This document shows positions 9,956-17,756 of a stretch of DNA of 64,000 bases, piece after piece. The notes under the pieces were generated by a model, which ran no database searches, was not told where the DNA came from, and was given only the letters and a program-made list of their open reading frames with translations. The DNA is taken from positions 62,001-126,000 of the forward strand of contig NZ_WUUL01000012.1 of NCBI RefSeq assembly GCF_009831235.1. The letters are read 5' to 3'. Both the position numbers and the translations under genes were made by a program. Within the stretch, counting starts at the first letter, position 1, and the number at the start of each line of letters is the position of its first letter. Source of the DNA: Shimazuella alba (GTDB taxonomy: Bacteria > Bacillota > Bacilli > Thermoactinomycetales > Thermoactinomycetaceae).

Positions 9956-10214
9956 TAATCTACCTCTTTTCTTTTTTATTCACTCGAAAATTACACTTGC
10001 GAAGTATACCATGTGAAAACACTTACATAGAGGTAAAAAATATTATTCTATTTGTCTCTTCAAACAATAATCCTCCTAAAAGTATGGAGCCTTTTTTTGT
10101 ATGAATTTTGTCTCTTTCCATGTGGAAATCAAAAAAAGAATGTGATACGATATTTTTAATTTGATATCAGGAGTTGAAAAGTATATGTAATTTTTCTTGC
10201 TAATAAAGTAAAAC

Positions 10215-10265
10215 ATGAAAAGCAATTTTGTTTGTTTTATTTTTTATATGCAAGAAAGTTACTAA
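10215..10265 (+). CDS. Leader peptide of the ABC-F attenuator
   Basis: A 16-codon frame, MKSNFVCFIFYMQESY, lies 128 bp upstream of the ABC-F start. Its last codons (10251-10263) coincide with the segment able to pair with the terminator's 5' side. This placement is what ribosome-mediated attenuation requires: a ribosome paused early leaves the segment free, and one that completes the peptide covers it. The ribosome site is weak (AATAAAG), as is usual for such leaders. No function of the peptide itself is implied. Confidence 0.55.
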   Translation: MKSNFVCFIFYMQESY

Positions 10266-10369
10266 ATCTTTTCACTCAAACCATGTATACTTATCTAAAC
10301 CCGTAAATGGGTTAGATTTGCTATATTTCATTGAGCCACGAGAAAGTAACTTTCTTGTGGCTTTTATTT
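10251..10369 (+). promoter_or_regulatory. Transcription attenuator upstream of ABC-F gene
   Basis: Segment 10251-10263 (CAAGAAAGTTACT) is exactly complementary to 10345-10357. The second copy is also part of a strong terminator: 10334-10346 pairs with 10350-10362 over a 3-nt loop and is followed by TTTATTT. The two pairings exclude each other. An extra hairpin sits between them (ATCTAAACCC at 10293-10302 with GGGTTAGAT at 10309-10317, one bulge). Known ABC-F genes such as vmlR and lmo0919 are switched on by antibiotic-stalled ribosomes through this kind of leader. Confidence 0.8.
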
Positions 10370-10392
10370 GTATTTTTCAGGAGTGTGATTTC

Positions 10393-11871
10393 ATGTCTTT
10401 AATAAATGTTACAAATCTGACATTCGCCTACGATAATAGTTACGATAACATATTTGAAAATGTAAGTTTCCAAATAGATACCGATTGGAAATTGGGATTC
10501 ACAGGAAGAAATGGTAGAGGAAAGACAACATTTCTCAACTTACTACTTGGTAAATATGAATACAGCGGAAGTATCCATGCGAGCGTACAATTTGAATATT
10601 TCCCTTTCCACGTCAAAAACGAAGAACTGAATACAATTGATGTAATCGACGAAATTTATCCTGATTATCTTCACTGGGAATTAATGCGTGAATTTTCCTT
10701 ACTAAAAATTTCAGAAGATGTCTTGTATCGCCCTTTTGATTCTTTGTCCAATGGAGAACAAACCAAAGTATTATTAGCAACATTATTTTTGAAAGAAAAT
10801 AGTTTTCTATTAATTGATGAACCTACCAATCATCTGGATCGAAATGCAAGAAAACTGGTAAGTGATTACCTTCACGCGAAAAGTGGATTTATTCTAGTAT
10901 CTCACGATAGATCATTTCTTGATAATTGCGTAGATCATATCCTTTCCATCAATAAGACTAACATCGAAATCCAAAAAGGTAACTTCACCACTTGGTGGGA
11001 AAATAAACTCAGACAAGATAACTTTGAGTTTGCAGAAAACGAAAAACTAAAAAAAGACATCAATCGATTGTCTAAATCTGCCAAACAAAAAAGTAACTGG
11101 TCACACAAAGTGGAAAAAACGAAAAATGGAACCACAAACTCCGGTTCCAAAGTAGATAAAGGATATATAGGTCACAAAGCTGCTAAAATGATGCAGCGCT
11201 CCAAAGCAATGGAGAAAAGACAGCGAGCTGCTGTTGACGAAAAGTCAAAGCTCCTCAAAAATATCGAAAGCGCAGACAGCTTGAAGATTTCACCACTTGC
11301 TTATCATAAAAAACAACTTGCTGAACTTGAGAATGTCTCTATTTATTACAGCAAAATGTTAGCTTGCACAGATATAAGTTTTACGATTGAACAAGGGGAA
11401 CGAATTGCGCTTTCTGGTAAAAATGGATCCGGCAAATCAAGTATTATCAAACTTATTTGTGGGGAGAACATCGACTATACTGGGGTCTTTAGAAAAGGAA
11501 GTCAGCTTAAAATATCCTATGTTTCACAAGACACCACAAACTTGCAGGGAAATTTAACTGCCTATGCGAGAAACAATGGACTTGATGAAAGTCTATTTAA
11601 ATCAATTCTAAGAAAACTTGATTTTTCTCGAGTCCAATTTGAAAAGGATATTTCAACTTTTAGCGGTGGTCAAAAGAAAAAAGTATTGATTGCAAAAAGT
11701 CTTAGTGAAAAAGCTCATTTGTATATATGGGATGAACCACTTAATTTTATTGATGTTATTTCACGTATGCAAATTGAAGAATTATTGCTTGAACACTCCC
11801 CAACTATTCTTATTGTGGAACATGACAATGAATTTTGTAAGAATATCGCTACGAAAATCATTGAACTCTAA
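10393..11871 (+). CDS. ABC-F ribosome protection protein, Lsa type
   Basis: The 492-residue product has two ATPase domains and no membrane part. Domain 1 has Walker A GRNGRGKTT at 38-46, signature LSNGEQ at 118-123 and Walker B LLIDEP at 139-144. Domain 2 has Walker A SGKNGSGKSS at 341-350, signature SGGQK at 424-428 and Walker B LYIWDEPLN at 443-451. The WDEPLN form and overall alignment by eye fit Lsa(A)-like proteins, which bind the ribosomal E site and displace lincosamides, streptogramin A and pleuromutilins. The linker at about 195-300 is the resistance-determining region. I chose ATG 10393 because AGGAG lies 9 nt upstream; a longer frame would read through the terminator. Drug spectrum cannot be read from sequence. 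Confidence 0.88.
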   Translation: MSLINVTNLTFAYDNSYDNIFENVSFQIDTDWKLGFTGRNGRGKTTFLNLLLGKYEYSGSIHASVQFEYFPFHVKNEELNTIDVIDEIYPDYLHWELMREFSLLKISEDVLYRPFDSLSNGEQTKVLLATLFLKENSFLLIDEPTNHLDRNARKLVSDYLHAKSGFILVSHDRSFLDNCVDHILSINKTNIEIQKGNFTTWWENKLRQDNFEFAENEKLKKDINRLSKSAKQKSNWSHKVEKTKNGTTNSGSKVDKGYIGHKAAKMMQRSKAMEKRQRAAVDEKSKLLKNIESADSLKISPLAYHKKQLAELENVSIYYSKMLACTDISFTIEQGERIALSGKNGSGKSSIIKLICGENIDYTGVFRKGSQLKISYVSQDTTNLQGNLTAYARNNGLDESLFKSILRKLDFSRVQFEKDISTFSGGQKKKVLIAKSLSEKAHLYIWDEPLNFIDVISRMQIEELLLEHSPTILIVEHDNEFCKNIATKIIEL

Positions 11872-11932
11872 TGTAATTATTTCATCATTTGCTTTGTGTA
11901 TCCTCATAAAAATGCAGCGTAAAAAGTTAATG

Positions 11933-11973
11933 ACTCAAGAAAAGATGGAGAAAAACTCCACCTTTTCTTGAGT
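11933..11973. terminator. Bidirectional terminator between ABC-F and nrdJ
   Basis: ACTCAAGAAAAGATGGAG pairs with CTCCACCTTTTCTTGAGT over a five-A loop with one mismatch. It sits between two convergent genes. Confidence 0.85.
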
Positions 11974-11977
11974 TTCT

Positions 11978-14044
11978 TTATCTTATGGGACAAGCTCCCG
12001 TTGCGCAATCTTCATTATCTAATTCAAAGTCCTCACCAGTATCTTCGAATTGCTCTAACAATGTATAATCAAAAGGCTTCATATTTTCTTTCATAATCTC
12101 AAATTTCTCTTTGGTAATACTCTCGTAAGGTGCTAATTCATAAGCATGGCCATCCAGTTTTAGAAAAGAAACTGCGACCATATCATCCCAATGTGTATAA
12201 ATATTATCCGCAACTTGCTCCCATTCTCCATCCTTTACAGAGATCGTATTGGAGGAATTGTGCTCTGTATAATTATCTTGGAAATTGTAGTACGTATTTA
12301 ATTGCTCGATAGCTGAAACTTCATACTTGGTTCGAGTTACGGGAGAAGATATCGGAAACTCAATAACTTTCGTATCAACTGGTACAAACCGCTTTGTCCC
12401 ATTTTCGTCTGTTATCGATATACCTTGTCCAACTTCATTATGAACAGACCATCCAAGCTCTTCCGCTACTTTGCATAATGGATCGGTAGCATTTATCCGC
12501 ACCCGACGAATGAAATATGGAGAATGTGTATGATGCAGTCCAGAAGATACACCTCCTGCAACTTGGGAAATAGTTCCTTCTGGTTTCACCGCTGTAGTTA
12601 ACAGAGGACGTGGTGTACCTAAAGAATCAGCATACTCATTCGCAGCAGATCGAGCTGCATCTCTCATTTGTTCCTGCAATAACTGTTCTTGCACTTCATC
12701 ATAACCAAGTGCTTCCATCGCATCTTTCCAACCTGTGACAGAACATCCAATCAATCTATCTCTCTTCTGTACTGCATCCCACTTATAAAGTTCTAGGTCA
12801 ACGTTTGTCATACGATAGCCAGCTCGTGCAGATAGTTTTTGTGCTTGTAATAAGCTAGAAAGATTTAATTCGCCATTTTCCACAAAAGCCATCATATTTA
12901 TAGTGGTTAAATTACACAGTCCCCGTGAGTCCAGTAATATCTCCACACATGGATTTACACCTTGAAAATTTGGTCGTCTTTTCCTCGCTGCTTCTGCATT
13001 GACAAAACAAGGCTCTCCTTCATTCTCCAATACATCAAACTGCCATTTCAAGCGCTCCCAAGATGGTTTTTCTTCATAGAAAATACTGTTATTACTCATA
13101 TAACGATGACTTTTATCTGGATATTGCCAAAGATTTTGTTTTGCCATAATTGTTTCATCGTCTTTTGCATCTAGCAAGGCGATTTCACTTGTACGCCGCA
13201 CCCCTCCAATAACCACATTTTGGCCAATAATATTACAAATATCTAGTAAATGAACTGGTCTTAATTGCCCGTTTTCTGGCCTTGGTGCAAATCGATCTGT
13301 TGTAAGTACATCATGAATCTTCTCAAACATAACTTTCAATGAGTCATGACCTGATGCTGTGCCGCCAAATGTTTTTAACCGTTCACCTTTCGGCCGAACA
13401 TCATTATAATTTATAATTACTGTCTCAATCCCTCGATAATCTTTATTCCAAAATAGTTTTAAGTACAAAGATAAAGCTTGTACCCATCCTTCTTTGGAAT
13501 CACCAACTTTAATCTCGGCAACATCTCCCGTGAAAATGATCGATGTATGATCTGTTCGTGCATATTTTGGAGTTGCTTTATACTTCGTATGAATCAGTTG
13601 TAAATTGTCTCGAACCCTAGGAAACTTAGCAACATCAGAGTTAAGAATCCTAAATCCAACTCCTGTGCCAACCATAAGTAAATAAAACAAATCATCAATT
13701 GCTTCAAAATCATCCATTACAACAAAACTACAATTAAAGTTCGCCATTGGATATTTCTTTGCAGCTTCTGTACCACCAATCCAAAGGGTACGTCCGGAAA
13801 GGAATTGACGAAGATGAAACATATTATCAAAGAGACGTTCTGCTTCTTGTTCCGTTGTCTCTTCAATTAGGGAACAATTATACTCAACAGCTCTTTTACA
13901 TGTTTCTTTCCATGTTTCACGTCGTTTTTCTTCAAATAACCAGCGTGAATATGTTCGTAAATAAACAAATTTAGAGTATGCCGTCATATGTTCTGGGAAT
14001 TCATCATACTGCTCTAAAAATTTATCGGATAATTTCATTACCAT
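11978..14044 (-). CDS. nrdJ: Adenosylcobalamin-dependent ribonucleoside-triphosphate reductase (class II)
   Basis: It reduces ribonucleoside triphosphates to deoxy forms with a 5'-deoxyadenosyl radical from coenzyme B12, independent of oxygen. The 688-residue chain follows the monomeric Lactobacillus-type enzyme. Visible are F-N-C-S with Cys105 (first disulfide cysteine), N-P-C-V-E-I with radical Cys366 and Glu368, and G-L-C-N-L-T with Cys377. The C-terminal redox pair is in D-C-A-T-G-A-C-P-I-R (Cys680, Cys685). Position 367 is Val where most have Gly. The usual length is about 740, so some loops are shorter. Tandem NrdR-like boxes lie upstream. The start ATG could be 14044 or the second ATG two codons in. 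Confidence 0.93.
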   Translation of the reverse strand: MVMKLSDKFLEQYDEFPEHMTAYSKFVYLRTYSRWLFEEKRRETWKETCKRAVEYNCSLIEETTEQEAERLFDNMFHLRQFLSGRTLWIGGTEAAKKYPMANFNCSFVVMDDFEAIDDLFYLLMVGTGVGFRILNSDVAKFPRVRDNLQLIHTKYKATPKYARTDHTSIIFTGDVAEIKVGDSKEGWVQALSLYLKLFWNKDYRGIETVIINYNDVRPKGERLKTFGGTASGHDSLKVMFEKIHDVLTTDRFAPRPENGQLRPVHLLDICNIIGQNVVIGGVRRTSEIALLDAKDDETIMAKQNLWQYPDKSHRYMSNNSIFYEEKPSWERLKWQFDVLENEGEPCFVNAEAARKRRPNFQGVNPCVEILLDSRGLCNLTTINMMAFVENGELNLSSLLQAQKLSARAGYRMTNVDLELYKWDAVQKRDRLIGCSVTGWKDAMEALGYDEVQEQLLQEQMRDAARSAANEYADSLGTPRPLLTTAVKPEGTISQVAGGVSSGLHHTHSPYFIRRVRINATDPLCKVAEELGWSVHNEVGQGISITDENGTKRFVPVDTKVIEFPISSPVTRTKYEVSAIEQLNTYYNFQDNYTEHNSSNTISVKDGEWEQVADNIYTHWDDMVAVSFLKLDGHAYELAPYESITKEKFEIMKENMKPFDYTLLEQFEDTGEDFELDNEDCATGACPIR

Positions 14045-14140
14045 TCAGATCCTTCCACTTTCATTCTAGATAAAAACTAGAATAGTTTAATATGTACATT
14101 TTCATAAAAGTAGAAACAGCATAAACTTCCGTTCATGACC

Positions 14141-14188
14141 GCCCCATATATAGTCCTATTAGAGTATAACTCATACTATATATTGTGT
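14141..14188 (-). promoter_or_regulatory. Tandem NrdR boxes
   Basis: ATACTATATATTGTGT at 14173-14188 matches the palindromic NrdR box (ACACWATATATWGTGT) at 15 of 16 positions. A weaker copy, GCCCCATATATAGTCC, lies at 14141-14156 with 11 of 16. Their starts are 32 bp apart, about three helical turns, which is the known arrangement for NrdR. They lie 97 to 144 bp upstream of the reductase gene. NrdR represses ribonucleotide reductase genes when dATP is high. Confidence 0.7.
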
Positions 14189-14518
14189 GAAGAGGAAATA
14201 CGGAAGAAAAAATTCTGTATATTTCCGATCAACTAGAAACGACTTTTGGTCCTCTTATTCAAAATAATGATTTCATTAGAGTTTGATTTCGTTTTCTAAA
14301 AAGGTCATCAGTTTATATACTTATTATCAAAAAAAAGAAGAAAGAAGAAAATGGTAACGAATATGTTCCAATTCAACAAACTTGCCAACCTAGTATTAAT
14401 CTCATTGACAATAACAATTTAAAGGGAATGAAAATGTGGTCATAGTGATATGCTTAGAGATAAGGAGCCTTCAATCACTAACGTATTTTGACCGTTTGAT
14501 ACCTATGTAACTCGAGAC

Positions 14519-14542
14519 CGCTGATTTGTCAGCGATTTTTTT
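14519..14542 (+). terminator. Terminator
   Basis: CGCTGA-TTTG-TCAGCG followed by ATTTTTTT on the plus strand. No plus-strand gene ends here now. It overlaps the 3' end of the small membrane-protein frame on the other strand. Confidence 0.7.
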
Positions 14543-14870
14543 CTTTTCTTCTTAAATAGTAGATAAATGCAATACCAGCGAAAGCCGAGATAAATGTTGC
14601 AATTGCAAAGTATACATAAGCTATAGCAGCTAATTCTTCGATTCTGTTAAAATACATTGCTAAACAAACGAAAATAGCAAATAGTATACACATAGCTAAT
14701 ATAGGAATAGACTAATAAATAGGTTTATTAGGCAATAGCTTAAATAGTATATATATACTGATTCCTATATAAGCTATTAGTAATATTGGCAACAGTAGAA
14801 TATTTTCCCGAAGAAAATCATGGATTAAGATTCGCTCTATTTCAATTATCAAGGACTTAAGTTGACTCAT
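14529..14870 (-). pseudogene. Small membrane protein with an in-frame TAG
   Basis: ATG at 14870 follows AGGAG by 9 nt. The frame codes MSQLKSLIIEIERILIHDFL, a first membrane helix, then meets TAG at 14712-14714 (codon 53). It continues in frame for a further 60 codons with two more helices and a basic end (Y-Y-L-R-R-K-E-K-N-R) before TGA at 14529. Read through, it is a 113-residue protein of three or four helices. Good coding character on both sides of the TAG suggests a single recent nonsense change, or two separate peptides. No family recognised. Confidence 0.55.
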
Positions 14871-15286
14871 TTTATCATTCTCCTATATCTAAAATTGTAA
14901 AAATATATATACTTCATTATTATTTTTTGTTACTCACTAGCTGTCTATAATGATTTTCACTTTAGCTTTCATATAATATTATTCATAAAATTACATCTAA
15001 TTTGGGTTGGCAGAATAGAGAATTCCATAAAAGAATGAATGACTTTTGCCCAAGTAAAACCAAAAAGTATATTGGTGATTGTATTTCGTAATTATTCTAA
15101 CAATATATATCCATCTCACAACCCATAGATTAGATATTAGTTTCTGTACAAAAAAAGGAAGAAATAGTTATCTTTTACACAAGTAAATCATTCATAAGAA
15201 AATTAAGATAATAAGTTGAATATATGATGAGATAAGTGTACGTAGATCAACCCCCTGACACTCCATATAGGAGATAGAGGCATAAA
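14871..15286. other. AT-rich spacer, no gene seen
   Basis: No frame with a credible start, no strong hairpin and no recognised site. AGGAG at 15269-15273 lies too far (13 nt) from the ATG at 15287 to be a clear ribosome site for it. Confidence 0.4.
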
Positions 15287-15398
15287 ATGACCATGTCACT
15301 TGACAGTATCCTCAGTTCTCTCAAGGCACAGATCACTCAAGATCTGAGCAACAGCCGAGCGCTCAAGGAGTTGCTCCATGACGAAAATCACTGCCAAG
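15287..15398 (+). pseudogene. IS-interrupted GC-rich gene, 5' part
   Basis: Starting at ATG 15287, 37 codons (MTMSLDSILSSLKAQITQDL and on to NHCQ) run up to the insertion point of an IS-bounded segment. The last three bases, AAG at 15396-15398, are repeated at 18973-18975 after the element. Removing the element and one AAG joins this frame exactly to the frame at 18975, giving a 157-residue protein. Base composition is GC-richer than the neighbourhood. Function unknown. The upstream AGGAG is 13 nt from the ATG, so the second ATG (codon 3) or another start is possible. Confidence 0.7.
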
Positions 15399-15700
15399 TG
15401 GATTGTCAACACCAAACTAGACAACTTTTTTAAGATGTGATTGTTTGTACTCCTCTGGACTCACATATCCCAATGTTCCGTGAATACGAAATATTGAACC
15501 AGTTCACATAGTCACGAAATTCGATTGTAAACTGTTCCAGACTGTCAAAAGTCGTTGGATATACAAATTACGTTTTAATGATTTTAAAAGTAGCTTCTGC
15601 AACTGTGGTGTCATACGGACATGCTTTCTTACTGAGGGACCTACTAATGTGAAAGGTGGCTAATGTTTCATCCAACAGTTGGTTGGTAAACTCGCCACAC
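15399..15700 (-). mobile_element. IS3-family copy A, truncated
   Basis: Only the 3' end of orfB and its terminal repeat remain. On the minus strand one reads the end of a DDE transposase (L-L-D-E-T-L-A-T-F-H-I-S-R-S-L, then F-D-S-L-E-Q-F-T-I-E-F-R-D-Y) with frameshifts. Similarity to copy B stops near 15700, just before the catalytic D-R-G-G-E-F region, where glycosyltransferase sequence begins. Confidence 0.75.
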
Positions 15701-15716
15701 TCCCCACTTCCTTTGT

Positions 15717-16000
15717 TCAACGATTTGCTCTAATGCCTCTACGATATCTTTTTCGAAGGGTCTTTTGGTCATCTGACTAGCCTGATGTAATCCATTTTGA
15801 ATGAACTGGTCAGAGAGTGATGGATTGGATAAAACTTGGATGATGCCTTGGGCGATCGCTTTGGGGGAGTGATATAAGCATTGTGAAGATGTTGACAGAA
15901 GTCAAGCACTTCTCCTGAATCGGCGGTCATAACTGATGTACCACAAGCCATCGCTTCCAAGGGTGATTTATTCAACAAGTACTTTGAACGAAAAACCTAA
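15717..16000 (-). pseudogene. Glycosyltransferase family 4 remnant
   Basis: The minus strand encodes S-P-L-E-A-M-A-C-G-T-S-V-M-T-A-D-S-G-E-V, the nucleotide-sugar-binding signature of GT-B retaining transferases. After a one-base shift it continues A-I-A-Q-G-I-I-Q-V-L-S-N-P-S-L. About 90 residues of the C-terminal domain remain. Both sides are cut: by the IS3 copy A end near 15710 and by unrelated sequence near 16000. Cargo debris, not functional. Confidence 0.75.
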
Positions 16001-16164
16001 TCACTCACCCTTATAATCAGATTAAATCAGATAAAAGTCTCGTTTCTACAAGAGAAGATTTTTCTTATCCCGTTCCCTCTTATACAGAGATACTGGAAGA
16101 GTTAAAGGATTGGATGGATTTCCAACCCAATTTGAGAATAGAAGCTATTTCAAAAGTCGATTGA
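15988..16164 (+). pseudogene. C-terminal fragment of an unrecognised protein
   Basis: An open stretch without start codon reads through H-P-Y-N-Q-I-K-S-D-K-S-L-V-S-T-R-E-D-F and ends E-A-I-S-K-V-D at TGA 16162. The residue mix looks like real protein, but I do not know the family. It is cut at its 5' side where the glycosyltransferase remnant begins on the other strand. Confidence 0.3.
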
Positions 16165-16210
16165 CACACAAAAGGATGAACACAACGCACCTAAATCAAG
16201 TAGATGAATG

Positions 16211-16256
16211 CATGAAAGAAGCCCATCAAGCATAAGTAATGATGAGCTTCTTTCAT
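16211..16256 (-). terminator. Terminator of the quinone-reductase gene
   Basis: CATGAAAGAAGCCCATCA pairs with TGATGAGCTTCTTTCATG with one mismatch across a 10-nt loop. It lies 30 bp past the stop of the gene on the minus strand. Confidence 0.65.
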
Positions 16257-16285
16257 GTGTTTCTATGTTATTTGTAGGGGATCTA

Positions 16286-17158
16286 TCAATCCTCTTTCAG
16301 ATTATTCACAATTTGACTCAACGCCTCATTGATTGGGGTAACTGGACGTCTGAGGAGTTTTTCAAAATCATTGCTCTCCACTTCTAATGTACCTTCTCGA
16401 ATATCTTTCTGGATGTTAACAAGCATAGGAATAAGGAAATCTGGCACGCCAGCACCTTTCATTATATCTGCATAAGTAGCGTCATCAACCTGTTGCACAG
16501 GTACTTCTTTACCCAATACAGCTCCAAGAGCAGATACAAGTTCTTCTTGAGTCCATAACTTGCCAGAGAGCTCATAGATTGTATTTTCGTGTCCCTTTCC
16601 AGATAGTACCTCTGACGCAGCTTCTGCATAATCTTGTTGTAGTGCCCAACCTACTCGTCCATTTCCTGCTGATGTTACCCAGGGAGTTCCAGCTAGGACA
16701 CCTTGAATATTTGAAATTTCATTCTCCAAGTACCAGTTGTTGCGTAAAAAAGAGTAAGGAATCCCTGTTTTCAAGATCGCTTTCTCCGTGGCTCGATGAG
16801 ATGGAGCAAGGAACAACTTGCTTTCACTTGCATTCACTACACTAGTATAAGCAATAAAATTAACTCCATTACGCTCTGCCGCAGTTACCGCATTTGTATG
16901 TTGTCGAATTCTTTCTTCGGTGTTGCCAGTATCCGTAGAAATAATTAATAAACGGTCAATACCGACAAATGTAGTATCTAATGTGTCAGGATGATCAAAA
17001 TCTCCTTGGCGAATTTCCACTCCACGAGAACGTAATCCTTCCGCTTTTTCTGGATTGCGTACACTTACAGCTAGTTGACCCGGTGGTACAGTCTTTAATA
17101 GTATCTCTACTACTGCCGATCCTAATTTACCTGTTGCACCTGTAATTAACATCTTCAT
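16286..17158 (-). CDS. NmrA-family NAD(P)H:quinone oxidoreductase (QorB-like)
   Basis: The 290-residue protein has an N-terminal Rossmann G-A-T-G-K-L-G-S-A-V (residues 7-16). It then shows the pattern of QOR2/YtfG-type atypical short-chain reductases: I-I-S-T-D-T-G near 73-79, Y-T-S-V-V-N-A near 104-110 and F-L-R-N-N-W-Y-L-E-N near 137-146. These reduce quinones or act as redox sensors. It is divergent from an HxlR-type regulator gene, the same arrangement as ytfG-ytfH, so the partner probably controlled it in response to electrophiles. That regulator is now truncated. It is the only apparently intact gene inside the IS-bounded segment. Confidence 0.83.
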   Translation of the reverse strand: MKMLITGATGKLGSAVVEILLKTVPPGQLAVSVRNPEKAEGLRSRGVEIRQGDFDHPDTLDTTFVGIDRLLIISTDTGNTEERIRQHTNAVTAAERNGVNFIAYTSVVNASESKLFLAPSHRATEKAILKTGIPYSFLRNNWYLENEISNIQGVLAGTPWVTSAGNGRVGWALQQDYAEAASEVLSGKGHENTIYELSGKLWTQEELVSALGAVLGKEVPVQQVDDATYADIMKGAGVPDFLIPMLVNIQKDIREGTLEVESNDFEKLLRRPVTPINEALSQIVNNLKED

Positions 17159-17383
17159 AATTTATTTCCTCCACTATATGTTCGTCACAATGATTCTTGA
17201 TATACAGCAATGTAACCAATACCCTTAACCCAACATGTAATCATTGTCTGTTTCTATAAAGTTTTATTTGTTGAGTTATCAAGTATAGGCATATAATATA
17301 TTCATAGTCCTAATAATAAAAGTAGTTATCTTTTTATGACATAGTCACAAAAACAGAACCATTAAGAAAGAGAGGCGCTTAAC

Positions 17384-17704
17384 ATGGCTCGAGTTTCTTT
17401 TCAGGGTGAAGTGCCTGAGGAACAAAAAGAGGTATGCCCAGTCACTGTAACTCAAAATGTAATTGCAGGAAAATGGAAAATCATTATTCTTTGGCATTTA
17501 AGTAAACAAACAAGACGGTTTAGCGAACTTCAACGGCTGGTACCTGGAATTTCAAAAGGAATATTAACAACTCAATTGAGAGAATTAGAAAAAGACCAAA
17601 TTGGTTGTTTAGAAGTAGAAGGTATCTTCCATGACGGGAGGTGGATATTTTGGATTTCACAGAGTGACGAGGTCAGTTCCCACATAGACAGCAGTTTTTG
17701 CTGA
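17384..17704 (+). pseudogene. HxlR/QorR-type regulator, 3'-truncated
   Basis: The first 70 or so residues are a good HxlR winged helix: V-C-P-V-T-V-T-Q-N-V-I-A-G-K-W-K-I-I-I-L near residues 18-37, then R-F-S-E-L-Q-R-L-V-P-G-I-S-K and L-T-T-Q-L-R-E-L-E-K-D. Cys19 is where redox-sensing members have their reactive cysteine. After E-K-D-Q-I the match stops and foreign sequence supplies the last 30 residues. The wing and dimerisation helix are therefore missing. Truncation lies about 120-150 bp before IS copy B. Loss of the regulator would leave the divergent reductase gene uncontrolled. Confidence 0.75.
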
Positions 17705-17756
17705 TGTGTGCTAAACCAGCGCACGCCTATGTGGGACTACTACTTCTAGTTAAGTA

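Noticed and set aside
10228-10392. N-terminal extension of the ABC-F protein
   Set aside because: It would translate through the terminator hairpin, and a good ribosome site precedes ATG 10393.
14045-14140. Cobalamin riboswitch before the B12-dependent reductase
   Set aside because: No recognisable B12-box or multi-stem arrangement was found; only NrdR-like boxes.
15378-15440. Frame MTKITAKWIVNTKLDNFFKM with a good ribosome site (AAGGAG)
   Set aside because: Most of it is the IS terminal repeat (TGGATTGTCAACAC...), repeated at 23580 and 24252; it is not a separate gene.
15769-15978. Minus-strand frame as an intact small glycosyltransferase
   Set aside because: It is only the C-terminal signature region, cut on both sides and shifted part-way.
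17640-17750. Small peptide gene (MTGGGYFGFHRVTRSVPT) as a bacteriocin-like precursor after the HxlR break
   Set aside because: No ribosome site of normal spacing, no modification genes, and the segment is junction debris before IS copy B.
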